From: a virus
Length of the DNA stretch: 33,686 nucleotides
Reading direction: 5' to 3' (one strand)
Virus record (IMG/VR): IMGVR_UViG_3300023223_000163
Location: 1 to 33,686 of that record
Shown here: positions 5,897 to 14,544 of the stretch, one piece after another
Position numbering within the stretch: position 1 is the stretch's first letter
Layout: the number at the start of each line of letters is the position of its first letter
Translations under genes and position numbers: made by a program
The notes under the pieces: generated by a model
Told to the model about the DNA's origin: nothing
The model's database searches: none
What the model saw: only the letters and a program-made list of their open reading frames with translations

Positions 5897-8173
5897 ATGG
5901 CAGACTACGACAATCCCCGCCCGTCATCACAACCAATCGGCTCAACAGATCAAGCGGTGGCAAAAGATAACCTGATCTCACTTGATATTATGGCTTTATC
6001 CGAAGAGGACGATTTTACCAACCGCAAAGGTGAGCTACGAAAAACAACTAAAGGCCTTGAAAACTTAACGCTTGGAATTATTGACGATTTCAATGAGGAG
6101 GCTGCAATTGCTATTGCGGCGGCTGGATATGATGTTTTAGGTGACTTTGCAGATTCAATAGTTGCAATCGATAACCCTAATGAAGTATTAACATCAAAAT
6201 CTGTGGTAGGTTTTGAGGGATATGTATGGAAAACTAATCAACCGTTACCATATACGCGCGTAGGGTCTGATCCAACAATTCCGCCAGAGTTGGGTAAATG
6301 GCTAGCTGTTGCAATCGGTGAATTACAAACAATCGCTAGAAGTTTAAATATTAGCGATAACGATATAATTTATAGTACCGATACAGTAACACCTATTACC
6401 GCCTATATTTACTCATCGTCACAACAGAAGACGTATAGAGCGCCATCCCAAGCGGTTGGCGAAACAATAACAAGCCTAACAGTTGCTACCTTAATTTGTA
6501 GCGCGGGAACGTTTGAGTTGTCCGAAATAAACCCATACCTTGGATCAATCGTCTATGTTAACGCAGTTGGTGAAGGCGGTATTATTGATGATACAGGCGC
6601 AATACAAGACGCAATCGATAAGGCCAGTTCTCTACAATACGTTAAGCGTGGCGTTAAGATTGTACTACGCGCACCTAAAAACTATTACCAAGTATCAGCA
6701 CCGTTAAACTTTGATGAACTTTGGAACGTCCACCTTGAATGCGAAACTAAAAACGGGTGGAATCGCAGTGAGTTTGCAACGGCTGAAACTAGAGGGGGTA
6801 ATGTTCACTGGATAGGCAATAGCACTGATTCACTATTTGATTTTGGCACTTTCTGCTTTGGGGTTAACTTCAAAAATATTATTGTTAATGGTCGAGAAAC
6901 TTGTAAATTAGCATTTGATTTAACCGCTCCACCGCCTGCCGTATTGCGTGATTATTACTTTGATAATTGTGGTGCAATATTGTGTGACTTCGGCACAGTT
7001 AACGGTGATATTGTCGGCACCGATTTAGCTCCTGTTACTTGGATTAACCCTATATTTACGCAGAACACCTCAGCGGCGATAATTAACAATTCTGGTAATG
7101 CCACCATGACAGTTATAGGCGGGTTCATCACTGGCAACGGTTTCGCCCCTACCATTGGAAACAGCTTTATACCTGACAGTGATAATGATGGTTATCAAAT
7201 ATTAAATAGAGCAGGCCACTTATCAACTTTAAATATTACGTTGGATGGTAGCCCTGGCAATTTAGCAGCTAGTGGAGAAAACATCCTAATAGCAGGCGGT
7301 AGCGCAACACTTGACGGATGGGATGATACACCAGAAGTGGTAAGCGTTAACTGTGGCGGTAATACTGAAAATATAGTATTCGGTAAATGGCGTCATTTTG
7401 ACGGGTCAATGACCAAAGGCAATACGCCAACATCAATAATTCACTCAGCACCTTGTGTTATGAACACGCATGGAGGCATGTTTGTATTTGGTGACATAGA
7501 GATTAATGCAGGTAATCAAGCTGGCTTAGTTGATAGCGGCGTTAGATTTGAAGATCCATTATCAGGCTTTACTGGTACAGTTTCAACATCGGGTGGTCTA
7601 TCTAGAAACACTAGAAACGGATTCGGTCAGGTAGCAGCAACATTTGGTGGTGACTTTATACCTATTGGAACAGATGTTGTTCCTGCATTCCAATCGATAT
7701 ACAACAGAACAAACAGACCAGCAACAGCAAACCGCTCGCTAGATGTTAACAGTTTTATAGTAACTGAAACATTTAAAGCCAATGGTGATTATGAGAGACT
7801 GACAAATACATGGTTTGATACTGGCGCAGGGCAATATAAATCAATTGTTGCAGGCGGTTGTATAAGAAAATTAATTACAACAACCCAACTTGAGCAACTT
7901 GCAGTATATACTGCAGTTGCAGCAAATGAGGTTGTGACATTTTCAGCGGTATTCGGGGCCAGAAAAGGCGTAGGCAGTAACGGAGCGCACCAGCTAGAAC
8001 TAAGCGGAAACAAGTTCAGCTTCGACAAGCCAAATTCGGGGCTAGTAGCAAGAGGCGACACTTTCATGAGCGCGTCAGCAACACCCGGCGGCAAAGCAGG
8101 CGAGATAGTAACAACAACTGGAACAGTCGGCAGCACAGCAGTATTAAAACCATTCGGCGTAATTGACGCATAA
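5897..8173 (+). CDS. Tailspike / tail fibre with pectate-lyase-type beta-helix
   Basis: Probable receptor-binding or polysaccharide-degrading spike. Residues 1-70 (SSQPIGSTDQAVAKDNLISLD and the DFTNRKGELRKTTKGLENL region) resemble the virion-anchoring N-terminus common to podo- and siphovirus spikes. An Ala-rich helix and a short linker domain follow to about residue 220. From IDDTGAIQDAIDKASS (about 228-243), typical of Pectate_lyase_3 repeats, the protein continues as a Gly/Asn-rich beta-helix. The C-terminus is Gly/Thr-rich. AAGGAA precedes the ATG. It lies unusually far from the tail tip gene, next to the lysis block. No active-site residues were assigned. Confidence 0.82.
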   Translation: MADYDNPRPSSQPIGSTDQAVAKDNLISLDIMALSEEDDFTNRKGELRKTTKGLENLTLGIIDDFNEEAAIAIAAAGYDVLGDFADSIVAIDNPNEVLTSKSVVGFEGYVWKTNQPLPYTRVGSDPTIPPELGKWLAVAIGELQTIARSLNISDNDIIYSTDTVTPITAYIYSSSQQKTYRAPSQAVGETITSLTVATLICSAGTFELSEINPYLGSIVYVNAVGEGGIIDDTGAIQDAIDKASSLQYVKRGVKIVLRAPKNYYQVSAPLNFDELWNVHLECETKNGWNRSEFATAETRGGNVHWIGNSTDSLFDFGTFCFGVNFKNIIVNGRETCKLAFDLTAPPPAVLRDYYFDNCGAILCDFGTVNGDIVGTDLAPVTWINPIFTQNTSAAIINNSGNATMTVIGGFITGNGFAPTIGNSFIPDSDNDGYQILNRAGHLSTLNITLDGSPGNLAASGENILIAGGSATLDGWDDTPEVVSVNCGGNTENIVFGKWRHFDGSMTKGNTPTSIIHSAPCVMNTHGGMFVFGDIEINAGNQAGLVDSGVRFEDPLSGFTGTVSTSGGLSRNTRNGFGQVAATFGGDFIPIGTDVVPAFQSIYNRTNRPATANRSLDVNSFIVTETFKANGDYERLTNTWFDTGAGQYKSIVAGGCIRKLITTTQLEQLAVYTAVAANEVVTFSAVFGARKGVGSNGAHQLELSGNKFSFDKPNSGLVARGDTFMSASATPGGKAGEIVTTTGTVGSTAVLKPFGVIDA

Positions 8174-8184
8174 GAGGAAATATC

Positions 8185-8445
8185 ATGGCAGTATTAGCAA
8201 TAGTAACAACAAAACACGGTGAAGATAGAGAGCTTTACGTTCGCGTTAATAACATTGAAGTAAGCAATCACGGCGTAAAGGCTACAGCATTGCTACGCGG
8301 TTTTTTAAGTAAAGAGGCTTTTGATAATGGCTCTCACTACATGCACGAACTAACAATAGAATTTGACTGTGATGTAACTGGTAATATTTGGGAGCAAGCT
8401 TATAAAGAGGCTGAATCCCAAGGGCTAATCGGTGTAATGGTTTAA
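8185..8445 (+). CDS. Small protein cotranscribed with the tailspike
   Basis: 86 residues, beginning 11 bases after the tailspike stop behind GAGGAAA. The sequence alternates strands and charged turns (ELYVRVNNIEVSNHGVKATALL) and ends in a helix, consistent with a small alpha/beta protein without membrane segments. A terminator follows at once, so tailspike and this gene form a two-gene unit. It could be a spike chaperone or an accessory virion protein. No family is recognised. Confidence 0.75.
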   Translation: MAVLAIVTTKHGEDRELYVRVNNIEVSNHGVKATALLRGFLSKEAFDNGSHYMHELTIEFDCDVTGNIWEQAYKEAESQGLIGVMV

Positions 8446-8451
8446 CTAAAT

Positions 8452-8477
8452 AAGCCACTCTAAACAGGGTGGCTTTT
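8452..8477 (+). terminator. Rho-independent terminator after the tailspike unit
   Basis: AAGCCAC (8452-8458) pairs with GTGGCTT (8469-8475), followed by TT. The T run is short. Confidence 0.6.
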
Positions 8478-8503
8478 GCAATTAATCACAGTCGCAGTAC
8501 AAT
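8476..8503 (+). promoter_or_regulatory. Probable late promoter of the capsid operon
   Basis: TTGCAA (8476-8481), 16 bases, TACAAT followed by AA (8498-8503). The ATG at 8530 is 26 bases downstream. It directly abuts the preceding terminator. Confidence 0.45.
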
Positions 8504-8529
8504 AACCATATTTGCACAAGGTATTTTTT

Positions 8530-9726
8530 ATGCACATTAAAATTCACACGAACATACAGAAAAGCCAGTTTCGAGATCTAGGTGATGGCACTCTACAAAT
8601 ATTAGGCATTCCGATCACGGTTGACGATGCGGTTATGAATGGCATTTATTACGGCGCTGATGATAATGCAAAGGGCTTGGTTAGTTATCGAGATCAACCA
8701 ATCACCTTGCGCCATCCTGAAGACGAAAACGGTAACGGTGTAAGTGCTTTGTCTGGTGTTGGCTTAATGAATCATTGGGCTGGTGGCATTGTAATTAACA
8801 CTTACAACGCAGACGGCATTAACTATGCTGATGCTGAGTTTAAAGAGAAAATAATGCTTGCTCATAAAGACGGCGAATATTATGTGAATCGTATTAAAGA
8901 AGGTTTACCGATTGGCATTAGTACAGGACTGTTTTTTGATGGTAATAATGAATCAGGTGTTAGCGGTTGCGGTAAAGAATATCATGCTGTTGCTCGTAAC
9001 CAGCAAGGCGATCATGTTGCAATGCTGCCTGATGAAGAAGCACCGGCGGGCGGAGCTGCTACATTTATTAGGTTCAATGGTAAGAATGACGACCAAGAAA
9101 TAACCATTAATATTGATGAGATGATTCTGGCGATCAACAGCGAAGCGGTAGAGTTAATTGATAGTGTTGCATCAAATGACGATGAAAAGAGCTTACTAGC
9201 CCGTTTCTTTTCGCTGTGTAAACAGAAATTTGCAAGTAATAAAGCACCTTGCGATAATGACGATGAAATTACAACTAACGAAGAGGGTGACGCAATGCGC
9301 GAAACTGTTGAAAATCAATTAAAAGCCAAAGGTATTGCGTTTAATGCAACTGATACCGATGATCAATTGCTAGCCTTGTTAAGCAAGCCGGCAGAAGTGA
9401 AGGATCAAACCAAAACTATTAACACTGCAATTGCAGCCGCACTTAAATTAGGGCTTGCGCCACTCGCTGAAACAGTTAAAAAACTACAAGATGATTTACA
9501 GTTTAATACTGATAAAGAGCTTGATGTATTAGCTAAAAAAGCTGCTCCATTTATGGGCCTTGAAGCTGATGATGCTCGTCAACTTGGCGCTAACGCATTG
9601 CATAAAGTATTAGCTAAAAACGGTGTAACAATCGGCGTTGATAGCGGCACTAATCATAAATCACCAGAAGGTAACAAAGACACTTCAGGTATTACAATGG
9701 AACCTTGGAACGAGGGGGCTAAATAA
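8530..9726 (+). CDS. Prohead protease (DUF2213-like) fused to scaffold domain
   Basis: Likely processes scaffold and capsid precursors during head maturation. The N-terminal domain (about 1-190) carries His62 in TLRHPEDENG and Ser131 in LPIGISTGLFF, plausible catalytic His and Ser of the herpesvirus-type protease fold, followed by YHAVARNQQGDHVAMLPD. From about 255 the protein is charged and helical (ENQLKAKGIAFNATDTDDQL, then VKKLQDDLQFNTDKELDVL), typical of a scaffold. ATG 8530 is chosen over the in-frame TTG at 8512 because AAGG precedes it. The last base overlaps the decoration gene start. See the nested start at 9295. Confidence 0.82.
   Translation: MHIKIHTNIQKSQFRDLGDGTLQILGIPITVDDAVMNGIYYGADDNAKGLVSYRDQPITLRHPEDENGNGVSALSGVGLMNHWAGGIVINTYNADGINYADAEFKEKIMLAHKDGEYYVNRIKEGLPIGISTGLFFDGNNESGVSGCGKEYHAVARNQQGDHVAMLPDEEAPAGGAATFIRFNGKNDDQEITINIDEMILAINSEAVELIDSVASNDDEKSLLARFFSLCKQKFASNKAPCDNDDEITTNEEGDAMRETVENQLKAKGIAFNATDTDDQLLALLSKPAEVKDQTKTINTAIAAALKLGLAPLAETVKKLQDDLQFNTDKELDVLAKKAAPFMGLEADDARQLGANALHKVLAKNGVTIGVDSGTNHKSPEGNKDTSGITMEPWNEGAK
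9295..9726 (+). CDS. Nested scaffold protein from an internal in-frame start
   Basis: ATG 9295 is in frame with the protease gene (Met256) and is preceded by GAGGG eight bases upstream, better than many gene starts here. It would yield a separate 143-residue helical scaffold identical to the protease C-terminus. The arrangement parallels lambda C/Nu3, where an internal start makes extra scaffold. Inferred from the start signal and domain boundary. Confidence 0.55.
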   Translation: MRETVENQLKAKGIAFNATDTDDQLLALLSKPAEVKDQTKTINTAIAAALKLGLAPLAETVKKLQDDLQFNTDKELDVLAKKAAPFMGLEADDARQLGANALHKVLAKNGVTIGVDSGTNHKSPEGNKDTSGITMEPWNEGAK

Positions 9727-10148
9727 TGGCTAATAAAGTACACGCGGGACCCGTTGAGCTCCCAAACCCGCTAATTGTCGAAGGGCTTGCAGGCGGAACA
9801 TATCTACCCGGTAACATTGTCGAAAAGTCTGGCGATGATTTAGATCTAGCTGATGCTTCAACTGTTGGTCAATTGCTTATTGCAAAAGAAAACGGTCCTG
9901 GTGTTGGTGGTCATATTGATGACGCTTTTGTGGTAGGTGCAAATATTGATTCTTACCTTGCGCGACAAGGTTTATATTTTCGTGCCCGCGTGACAACTGG
10001 TCAAGCACTTGTTAAAAATGAAACTCTTTTAGAGCGTGGCCCATTAGGTCAATTTGTTGTTTTATCAACTGGCGATCCTATTGCAGTATCTAAAGTTACG
10101 GTGACAACTACCGGCGCAAATGAATTAGTTTTAGTGGAGGTTCTATAA
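9726..10148 (+). CDS. Head decoration / stabilisation protein
   Basis: 140 residues, compact and Gly/Val-rich, with a beta pattern (NPLIVEGLAGGTYLPGNIVEK, then YFRARVTTGQALVKNETLL), similar in style to lambda gpD-like or DUF2190-type capsid decoration proteins. It would bind the outside of the capsid and stabilise it. It starts on the last base of the protease stop (TAATG) and ends two bases before the capsid gene, the usual place for a decoration protein. Assignment is mainly from context and fold style. Confidence 0.7.
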   Translation: MANKVHAGPVELPNPLIVEGLAGGTYLPGNIVEKSGDDLDLADASTVGQLLIAKENGPGVGGHIDDAFVVGANIDSYLARQGLYFRARVTTGQALVKNETLLERGPLGQFVVLSTGDPIAVSKVTVTTTGANELVLVEVL

Positions 10149-10149
10149 T

Positions 10150-11175
10150 ATGTTATATCTAAATCGTAACGAAGCAAAAAAATGGAATCGCGCTCAAAAA
10201 GGTCAGTACAAAGTAAATGCTGAACTTCAACAGGCTTCCGCTCAAGACTTATCTAAGCTACTGAAAAACTCAGGTATTTCACCTGATGAAGCTTACCGTG
10301 AAATGGACGAGCGCACGCAGATCATCATGAACCCTGCAGGCGAATTTGCAACACTGCAACGTGTTGAAGTTCAATCTAAATCGGTTAACCTTGGTAAACT
10401 TGATTACACATATCGCCAAGCAAGCTCGCAAACTGGCGGCACTGTTTCGCTATCTGGTCAAACAGGTATCATTACTGATGCAGTTGAATACAAAAATGCT
10501 GGTACGGTAATCCCAATTATTGATCACGGTGTTAAACGTGATTGGCGCGAATATTTAACATTCGGTGCTGATGGCTTTGATACAATGGTTGATGACAATC
10601 GCGAGGCAACACTTACTGTTTTACGTACATGTAATAAATACATGTGGGCGGGTGACGCAACAATCAAATCACCAGATGGCCGTGTTTGGTTAGGTATTAA
10701 ATCTGATACATCACTGGTACAAGCAACAACTTCTGTTGATATGGCAAACATCGCCACAACTGCAAAAGAGATTGTTGACGAAATTGTGCGCTTACGTGAT
10801 TTATTACGCATCACTAACAACTGTTCGCAACTTATCGAGTTAGCAATTTCTCGTGAGATGATGAGCTACTGGGAAAGCACGCCTTACTCAGTTAATGAAG
10901 TTGGTTTTGGTACTGTTCTTTCATATGTTCGTGGCCTAAACGGTATCGCGTCTGTATATGAAGATCCAGAGTTAAGTGGCGGCCAAGAATTACTTATGGC
11001 TTACATTAGCTTAGATGGTTTACATACTGTTACTGGTCAAGCAATGTCTAGCTATATGGCTCAACGCTTCAACCATAACGACCCGTTTACCATGGTTAAA
11101 TGGATGGCTAAAGGCTTTGTGTCCAAGAATGACTTCAAAGGTCAGAAATGTGCATTGTATTGCCAAGCTACATAG
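10150..11175 (+). CDS. Major capsid protein (HK97 fold, DUF2184-like)
   Basis: 341 residues, the expected length, placed after protease and decoration genes and closed by a strong terminator. The sequence has the N-terminal helical arm, then a long core with the RDWREYLTFGADGFDTMVDDN segment and a C-terminal A-domain. It resembles the PF09950/DUF2184 major capsid group. The gene has GGAGG before the ATG, with uniform codon use and no frameshift. It should be the most abundant virion protein. Confidence 0.85.
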   Translation: MLYLNRNEAKKWNRAQKGQYKVNAELQQASAQDLSKLLKNSGISPDEAYREMDERTQIIMNPAGEFATLQRVEVQSKSVNLGKLDYTYRQASSQTGGTVSLSGQTGIITDAVEYKNAGTVIPIIDHGVKRDWREYLTFGADGFDTMVDDNREATLTVLRTCNKYMWAGDATIKSPDGRVWLGIKSDTSLVQATTSVDMANIATTAKEIVDEIVRLRDLLRITNNCSQLIELAISREMMSYWESTPYSVNEVGFGTVLSYVRGLNGIASVYEDPELSGGQELLMAYISLDGLHTVTGQAMSSYMAQRFNHNDPFTMVKWMAKGFVSKNDFKGQKCALYCQAT

Positions 11176-11203
11176 ATTTTACTAAGCAAAAGTAAAAGAA
11201 TAA

Positions 11204-11230
11204 AATAGTCACTTAGGTGGCTATTTTTTT
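11204..11230 (+). terminator. Strong terminator after the major capsid gene
   Basis: AATAGTCAC (11204-11212) pairs with GTGGCTATT (11217-11225) around loop TTAG, nine pairs with one T-G, followed by five Ts. It probably allows partial read-through to the fibre genes. Confidence 0.8.
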
Positions 11231-11252
11231 ATCTAAATTTTAAGGGGTTATA

Positions 11253-11555
11253 ATGGCTGATACAATAGGGAATATCGTAGTTCCTGCTAATACACCAGTG
11301 GATCTATATGATGCAACGGGTATTACAATTGGAACTCAAATAAGCGTTAAAATGATCGGTAATGGTAACGCTCGACTTTTCTCAGGCGTTTTATTATCGG
11401 GGCAGCCTGACAATACAACAGGTTACACGCCAATGCGTGAAGATGAAGAGTTAGCCAATGATGATGCTTCAACAGGGGCATGGATTTGGTCAAATATCGG
11501 ATGCACAGTAAATGTGGGAGAGTTTACAGGAAGTGTTATTGCTGGAGGCTTCTAA
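11253..11555 (+). CDS. Small structural-region protein
   Basis: 100 residues preceded by AAGGGG. The pattern is beta-rich: VVPANTPVDLYDATGI, then ISVKMIGNGNARLFSGVLL, ending WIWSNIGCTVNVGEF. The N-terminus and small beta fold recall the 17226-17570 protein, so both may be beta-sandwich virion decoration or adaptor proteins. It overlaps the next gene by one base (TAATG), so it is part of a fibre operon following the capsid terminator. No family is recognised. Confidence 0.7.
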   Translation: MADTIGNIVVPANTPVDLYDATGITIGTQISVKMIGNGNARLFSGVLLSGQPDNTTGYTPMREDEELANDDASTGAWIWSNIGCTVNVGEFTGSVIAGGF

Positions 11556-12025
11556 TGTGGCATTACGGGCTTAAAGGATCTGGCGGGGCTGCTTCATTTG
11601 AGCGGCAATGGACCATCGGCAACATGGGCGATGATTACGGACGCCATAAAGTTAATGGCTATGGTGATTTAGTAGAAGATACATGGTTCAACTTTATCGA
11701 TACAGCCGATATATTGATCGTTGATGATTCCGCAACTGCGGCAATACTGCAATCAAATGTTGACGGCATGTGGGGCGTAGCTGTAAATGTAACGCTTAAC
11801 GTTGAAGGTTTTGGTGAAGTAATACTCACTTGGAACGGTGCAACGGCTTATGTAAATGTAGGCGATACTGCTTTTGTTGATTATGTAATATCACAGCTAG
11901 GCAATACCATTGGCGTTGATATTTTACCCAAAAATGGTGCAAGCCCAACTAGCAACAAGATCATATCAACAGAACTTGACTTTATAGTGTCAACTCAGGG
12001 CGATAACTTAATACACACAGGATGA
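11555..12025 (+). CDS. Structural-region protein, possible fibre partner
   Basis: 156 residues from ATG 11555, with GGAGG eight bases upstream. The open frame extends further upstream but overlaps the previous gene. The sequence has alternating strands with Trp and Gly (DLVEDTWFNFIDTADILIVDD, then VNVTLNVEGFGEVILTW). Coupled start/stop with the preceding gene and six bases before the large fibre gene suggest one operon. Function is unknown. Confidence 0.7.
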   Translation: MWHYGLKGSGGAASFERQWTIGNMGDDYGRHKVNGYGDLVEDTWFNFIDTADILIVDDSATAAILQSNVDGMWGVAVNVTLNVEGFGEVILTWNGATAYVNVGDTAFVDYVISQLGNTIGVDILPKNGASPTSNKIISTELDFIVSTQGDNLIHTG

Positions 12026-12031
12026 TAAATC

Positions 12032-14161
12032 ATGGCAGACAAAAGAGCAGACCAGTTTGATCCCGCAACGTCACAAGATTTATTTGTTTCAGGGACAGAT
12101 AAAGAAGACTTAACTGATGGGCCAGAAGGTAGCACACGGCGCTTTAATCTATCGGGGCTAAGCCATGCATCAACAGGCGTGTTTACTGGCGGAGTGTTAA
12201 CATTCGCAACAGTATCAACAATTGACGTAGCAACGGTTGCAGGCGTTGTTAATGATCTAACCGATACATTCCCGAATCAATCACATCCTATCAAATTAGA
12301 TGCGTTTACCTATAATGCTAACGTTGCTGTTGATGGAACATTTTTATTGTTAATTGATAAGCTTGGCGCTACATCTCAGCAGTTATTAGATGCATCTGAC
12401 CCAGTTGTAAGGCGCAGAGATTTCTTATTTCTTGGTGCGTTCACGGTGTCAGGTGGTGCAATTGTTAGTGTGGTTAATGCAAAACTATCACCACTTGAAC
12501 CCGCTCAACAACTGTTTGATTTACTTGCTGGGCTTGGAACAATTCGATTCAGTGGTTTAGCTTTCTCAATCATTGCGGGAGGCACTTATTCAGTTACTAG
12601 CGGAATATTAGCAAGTATCGGCGCGGGTGCATCGGGTGCAGGACGAGCGCAGAATCAAATTGATATCCCAGCAGAAGTACCACAAAGTTTTATTTATGTA
12701 TTAGGTAAAACTGGAACATTTCTACCGGGCACTGAGACGCAATTGCAATCTGATATATTCGATGATGGCAATGTAACGGCTGATACTATTGGTGGTGGTG
12801 GCAATCAAGCGACAATACAATATATCTTCAAGCTACCATCTGATGACAGCGTTAACTATATCGTGTTAGGTCAAGAAGTTTATGCAACGATGGACGATGC
12901 AGAAGCAGCCGCATCTAGTGACCAAGCAAACTTGATTGTGCCTGATTTACTTGCTAAAAATGCGCTATTAGTTGATCGGATTGTAATGCAAAAAACCATT
13001 AGTGACTGGGAGGACATGGCCGAATTCACCACGCTAGGCGGTTCAATATTCGGCTCAACTGTATTAGGTGGCTCAGCTATCGGAGGTGGTGGTGGTGACT
13101 TCTTTGGCCCTGCATCAAGCCAAGTAAACGAGCTGTTAACCTTTGCAAGTGGCACAGGTAAAACAGGCTTAGCGGCTTCTGATATCTCTGTGATTGCTGG
13201 TGTTATTGAACGCATAACCAATGGCGAGGATTTATGGTTAAAAGTAGATGCATCTAATGAGAATGTGTTTATAGGTCGGCATGTTGATGGTACTGGCGTT
13301 CCAAGCTTAACAAATACAACATTGCTTGTTACTGCAAATGCAACTAACAATATCGCACTCGTAACGCTTGGTAACAACTCGCAATCGATTGACTTTGTAA
13401 AATCAGGTGTGTTTAGAGGGAAGATTTCTAATAATAGAGATAGAAATTCAATTGCATTGGAAAACGCAACAGGAAAGCGATTGGAGATATTGCCGAATGA
13501 CACAGCAACATTCTTGGTCGATAAAATTGGTATTGGTAAAGCAGCATCGCCTGATGATATGATCGTAAGTTACCCAGCTAACTCTGGTGGTGTTGGTCTA
13601 TCAAGCTTTACCACTGTTCAACGTGACGCAAAGACATTTGAAGCTGGCGCGGAAATTTGGAACATTGACACGACTATATCAGAACGTTATGACGGAGCTG
13701 TTTGGAGTCAATCAGGTGGTAAAAGAGAGAGCTGTATTGTATCGGCATTCCAGAATACACAGCCAACATTAATCATTGCGTTAGATAGTTACGTAAGGGC
13801 TAGACTTGGTGGTGGTCAGACTATCTCTAATCAGAAAAACTTCACACTTGGCACTGATGGTGCTGTTTATTCTGGTAATGGATACAGAGGTGTTGTGACA
13901 ATTACATTTGACTATCACATCCCGCCTTCCCTACTTGATACTAAAGGTTATGCTTTTGCGATAGGTCGAGATGGAACGCCATTGACCAACTCATTACATG
14001 AAAATAATGATGTGCACAATAGCAGTGAATACATACAAGGCGCTTGCACAACGCTAGTTGAATTAGCTAACGGAGCCGAGATTACATTGCGAGTCAAACA
14101 GATTGTAGGAACGCTTGAGGATGATATTACATTCCGTAATGTCTCAATTACATTCAGCTAA
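12032..14161 (+). CDS. Large fibre-like virion protein
   Basis: 709 residues, rich in Gly, Ala, Thr, Asn and beta-strand pattern, with no catalytic motif seen. The N-terminus (MADKRADQF, later TGPEGS-type linkers) recalls phage fibre proteins. Gly runs (IGGGG near 255, GGGGGD near 350) separate the N-terminal anchoring part from the C-terminal region. The C-terminal 160 residues contain the pattern GYRGVVTITFDYHIPPSLL, suggesting a receptor-binding tip domain. Location between capsid and neck genes suggests a head or neck fibre rather than a tail-tip fibre. It is closed by a small gene and a terminator. Confidence 0.7.
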   Translation: MADKRADQFDPATSQDLFVSGTDKEDLTDGPEGSTRRFNLSGLSHASTGVFTGGVLTFATVSTIDVATVAGVVNDLTDTFPNQSHPIKLDAFTYNANVAVDGTFLLLIDKLGATSQQLLDASDPVVRRRDFLFLGAFTVSGGAIVSVVNAKLSPLEPAQQLFDLLAGLGTIRFSGLAFSIIAGGTYSVTSGILASIGAGASGAGRAQNQIDIPAEVPQSFIYVLGKTGTFLPGTETQLQSDIFDDGNVTADTIGGGGNQATIQYIFKLPSDDSVNYIVLGQEVYATMDDAEAAASSDQANLIVPDLLAKNALLVDRIVMQKTISDWEDMAEFTTLGGSIFGSTVLGGSAIGGGGGDFFGPASSQVNELLTFASGTGKTGLAASDISVIAGVIERITNGEDLWLKVDASNENVFIGRHVDGTGVPSLTNTTLLVTANATNNIALVTLGNNSQSIDFVKSGVFRGKISNNRDRNSIALENATGKRLEILPNDTATFLVDKIGIGKAASPDDMIVSYPANSGGVGLSSFTTVQRDAKTFEAGAEIWNIDTTISERYDGAVWSQSGGKRESCIVSAFQNTQPTLIIALDSYVRARLGGGQTISNQKNFTLGTDGAVYSGNGYRGVVTITFDYHIPPSLLDTKGYAFAIGRDGTPLTNSLHENNDVHNSSEYIQGACTTLVELANGAEITLRVKQIVGTLEDDITFRNVSITFS

Positions 14162-14170
14162 GGATAAATC

Positions 14171-14320
14171 ATGATAGTAAAACGCAGTGATGGTTACCAC
14201 GTAATCAGTGAAAAGAAAGACAAGGAAGGCAAGCATAAAAATCTAGGTGGGCCATATCAAACTAAAGCGGGTGCGGAGAAGCGGCTCAAAGAGATCGAGT
14301 ATTTCAAACACCAGAAGTAA
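14171..14320 (+). CDS. 49-aa conserved phage peptide
   Basis: Begins at ATG 14171, nine bases after the fibre stop, behind AGGATAAATC. The peptide has GYHVISEKK, then NLGGPYQTKAGAEKRLKEIEYFKH. The motif GPYxTxxxAEKRLxxIEYFKH is familiar from very small phage proteins annotated only as hypothetical. It is charged and probably a small beta-alpha domain. It lies just before the bidirectional terminator. Confidence 0.75.
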   Translation: MIVKRSDGYHVISEKKDKEGKHKNLGGPYQTKAGAEKRLKEIEYFKHQK

Positions 14321-14326
14321 ATAATA

Positions 14327-14352
14327 AAAAGCCCCATTGGATCGGGGCTTTT
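14327..14352. terminator. Bidirectional terminator
   Basis: AAAAGCCCC (14327-14335) pairs with GGGGCTTTT (14344-14352), loop ATTGGATC. The flanking A and T runs make it work on both strands. It separates the fibre operon from the convergent reverse-strand pair. Confidence 0.8.
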
Positions 14353-14358
14353 GTTTAT

Positions 14359-14544
14359 CTAAGGCTCCATCGATGCACGAACAAGGCAATCTTTAGCCTC
14401 AAGAAGCTTGCGTAAACCTGCTTGCTTTTCGCCACTTTCCACATAAGTTTCATGCACATGGTGAGCAAGTTCACAAATAGGTTTTGATACTTCCTGAAGG
14501 TGCTCAGGTAAATGTTTGTAACTAAAGTTATTCATGTTCATCAT
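14359..14544 (-). CDS. Acb2/Tad1-hairpin-like protein (candidate anti-CBASS sponge)
   Basis: 61 residues. LPEHLQEVSKPICELAHHV forms a first helix. After a short turn (ESGEKQ), AGLRKLLEAKDCLVRASME forms a second. This two-helix pattern with EKxxxLxxLLEAxxxxxRA resembles the Acb2/Tad1 hairpin family. Acb2 hexamers bind cyclic di- and trinucleotides and block CBASS signalling, and Tad1 is a signal sponge against Thoeris. The assignment is from sequence pattern only, and many family members are untested. The ATG overlaps the preceding gene's stop (TAATG). Position in a reverse-strand island inside the late region fits an accessory gene. Confidence 0.6.
   Translation of the reverse strand: MMNMNNFSYKHLPEHLQEVSKPICELAHHVHETYVESGEKQAGLRKLLEAKDCLVRASMEP

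Noticed and set aside
12880-13503. 207-aa minus-strand open frame inside the fibre gene
   Set aside because: Pro/Ser-rich shadow of a long Gly/Thr-rich plus-strand gene, with no start signals.
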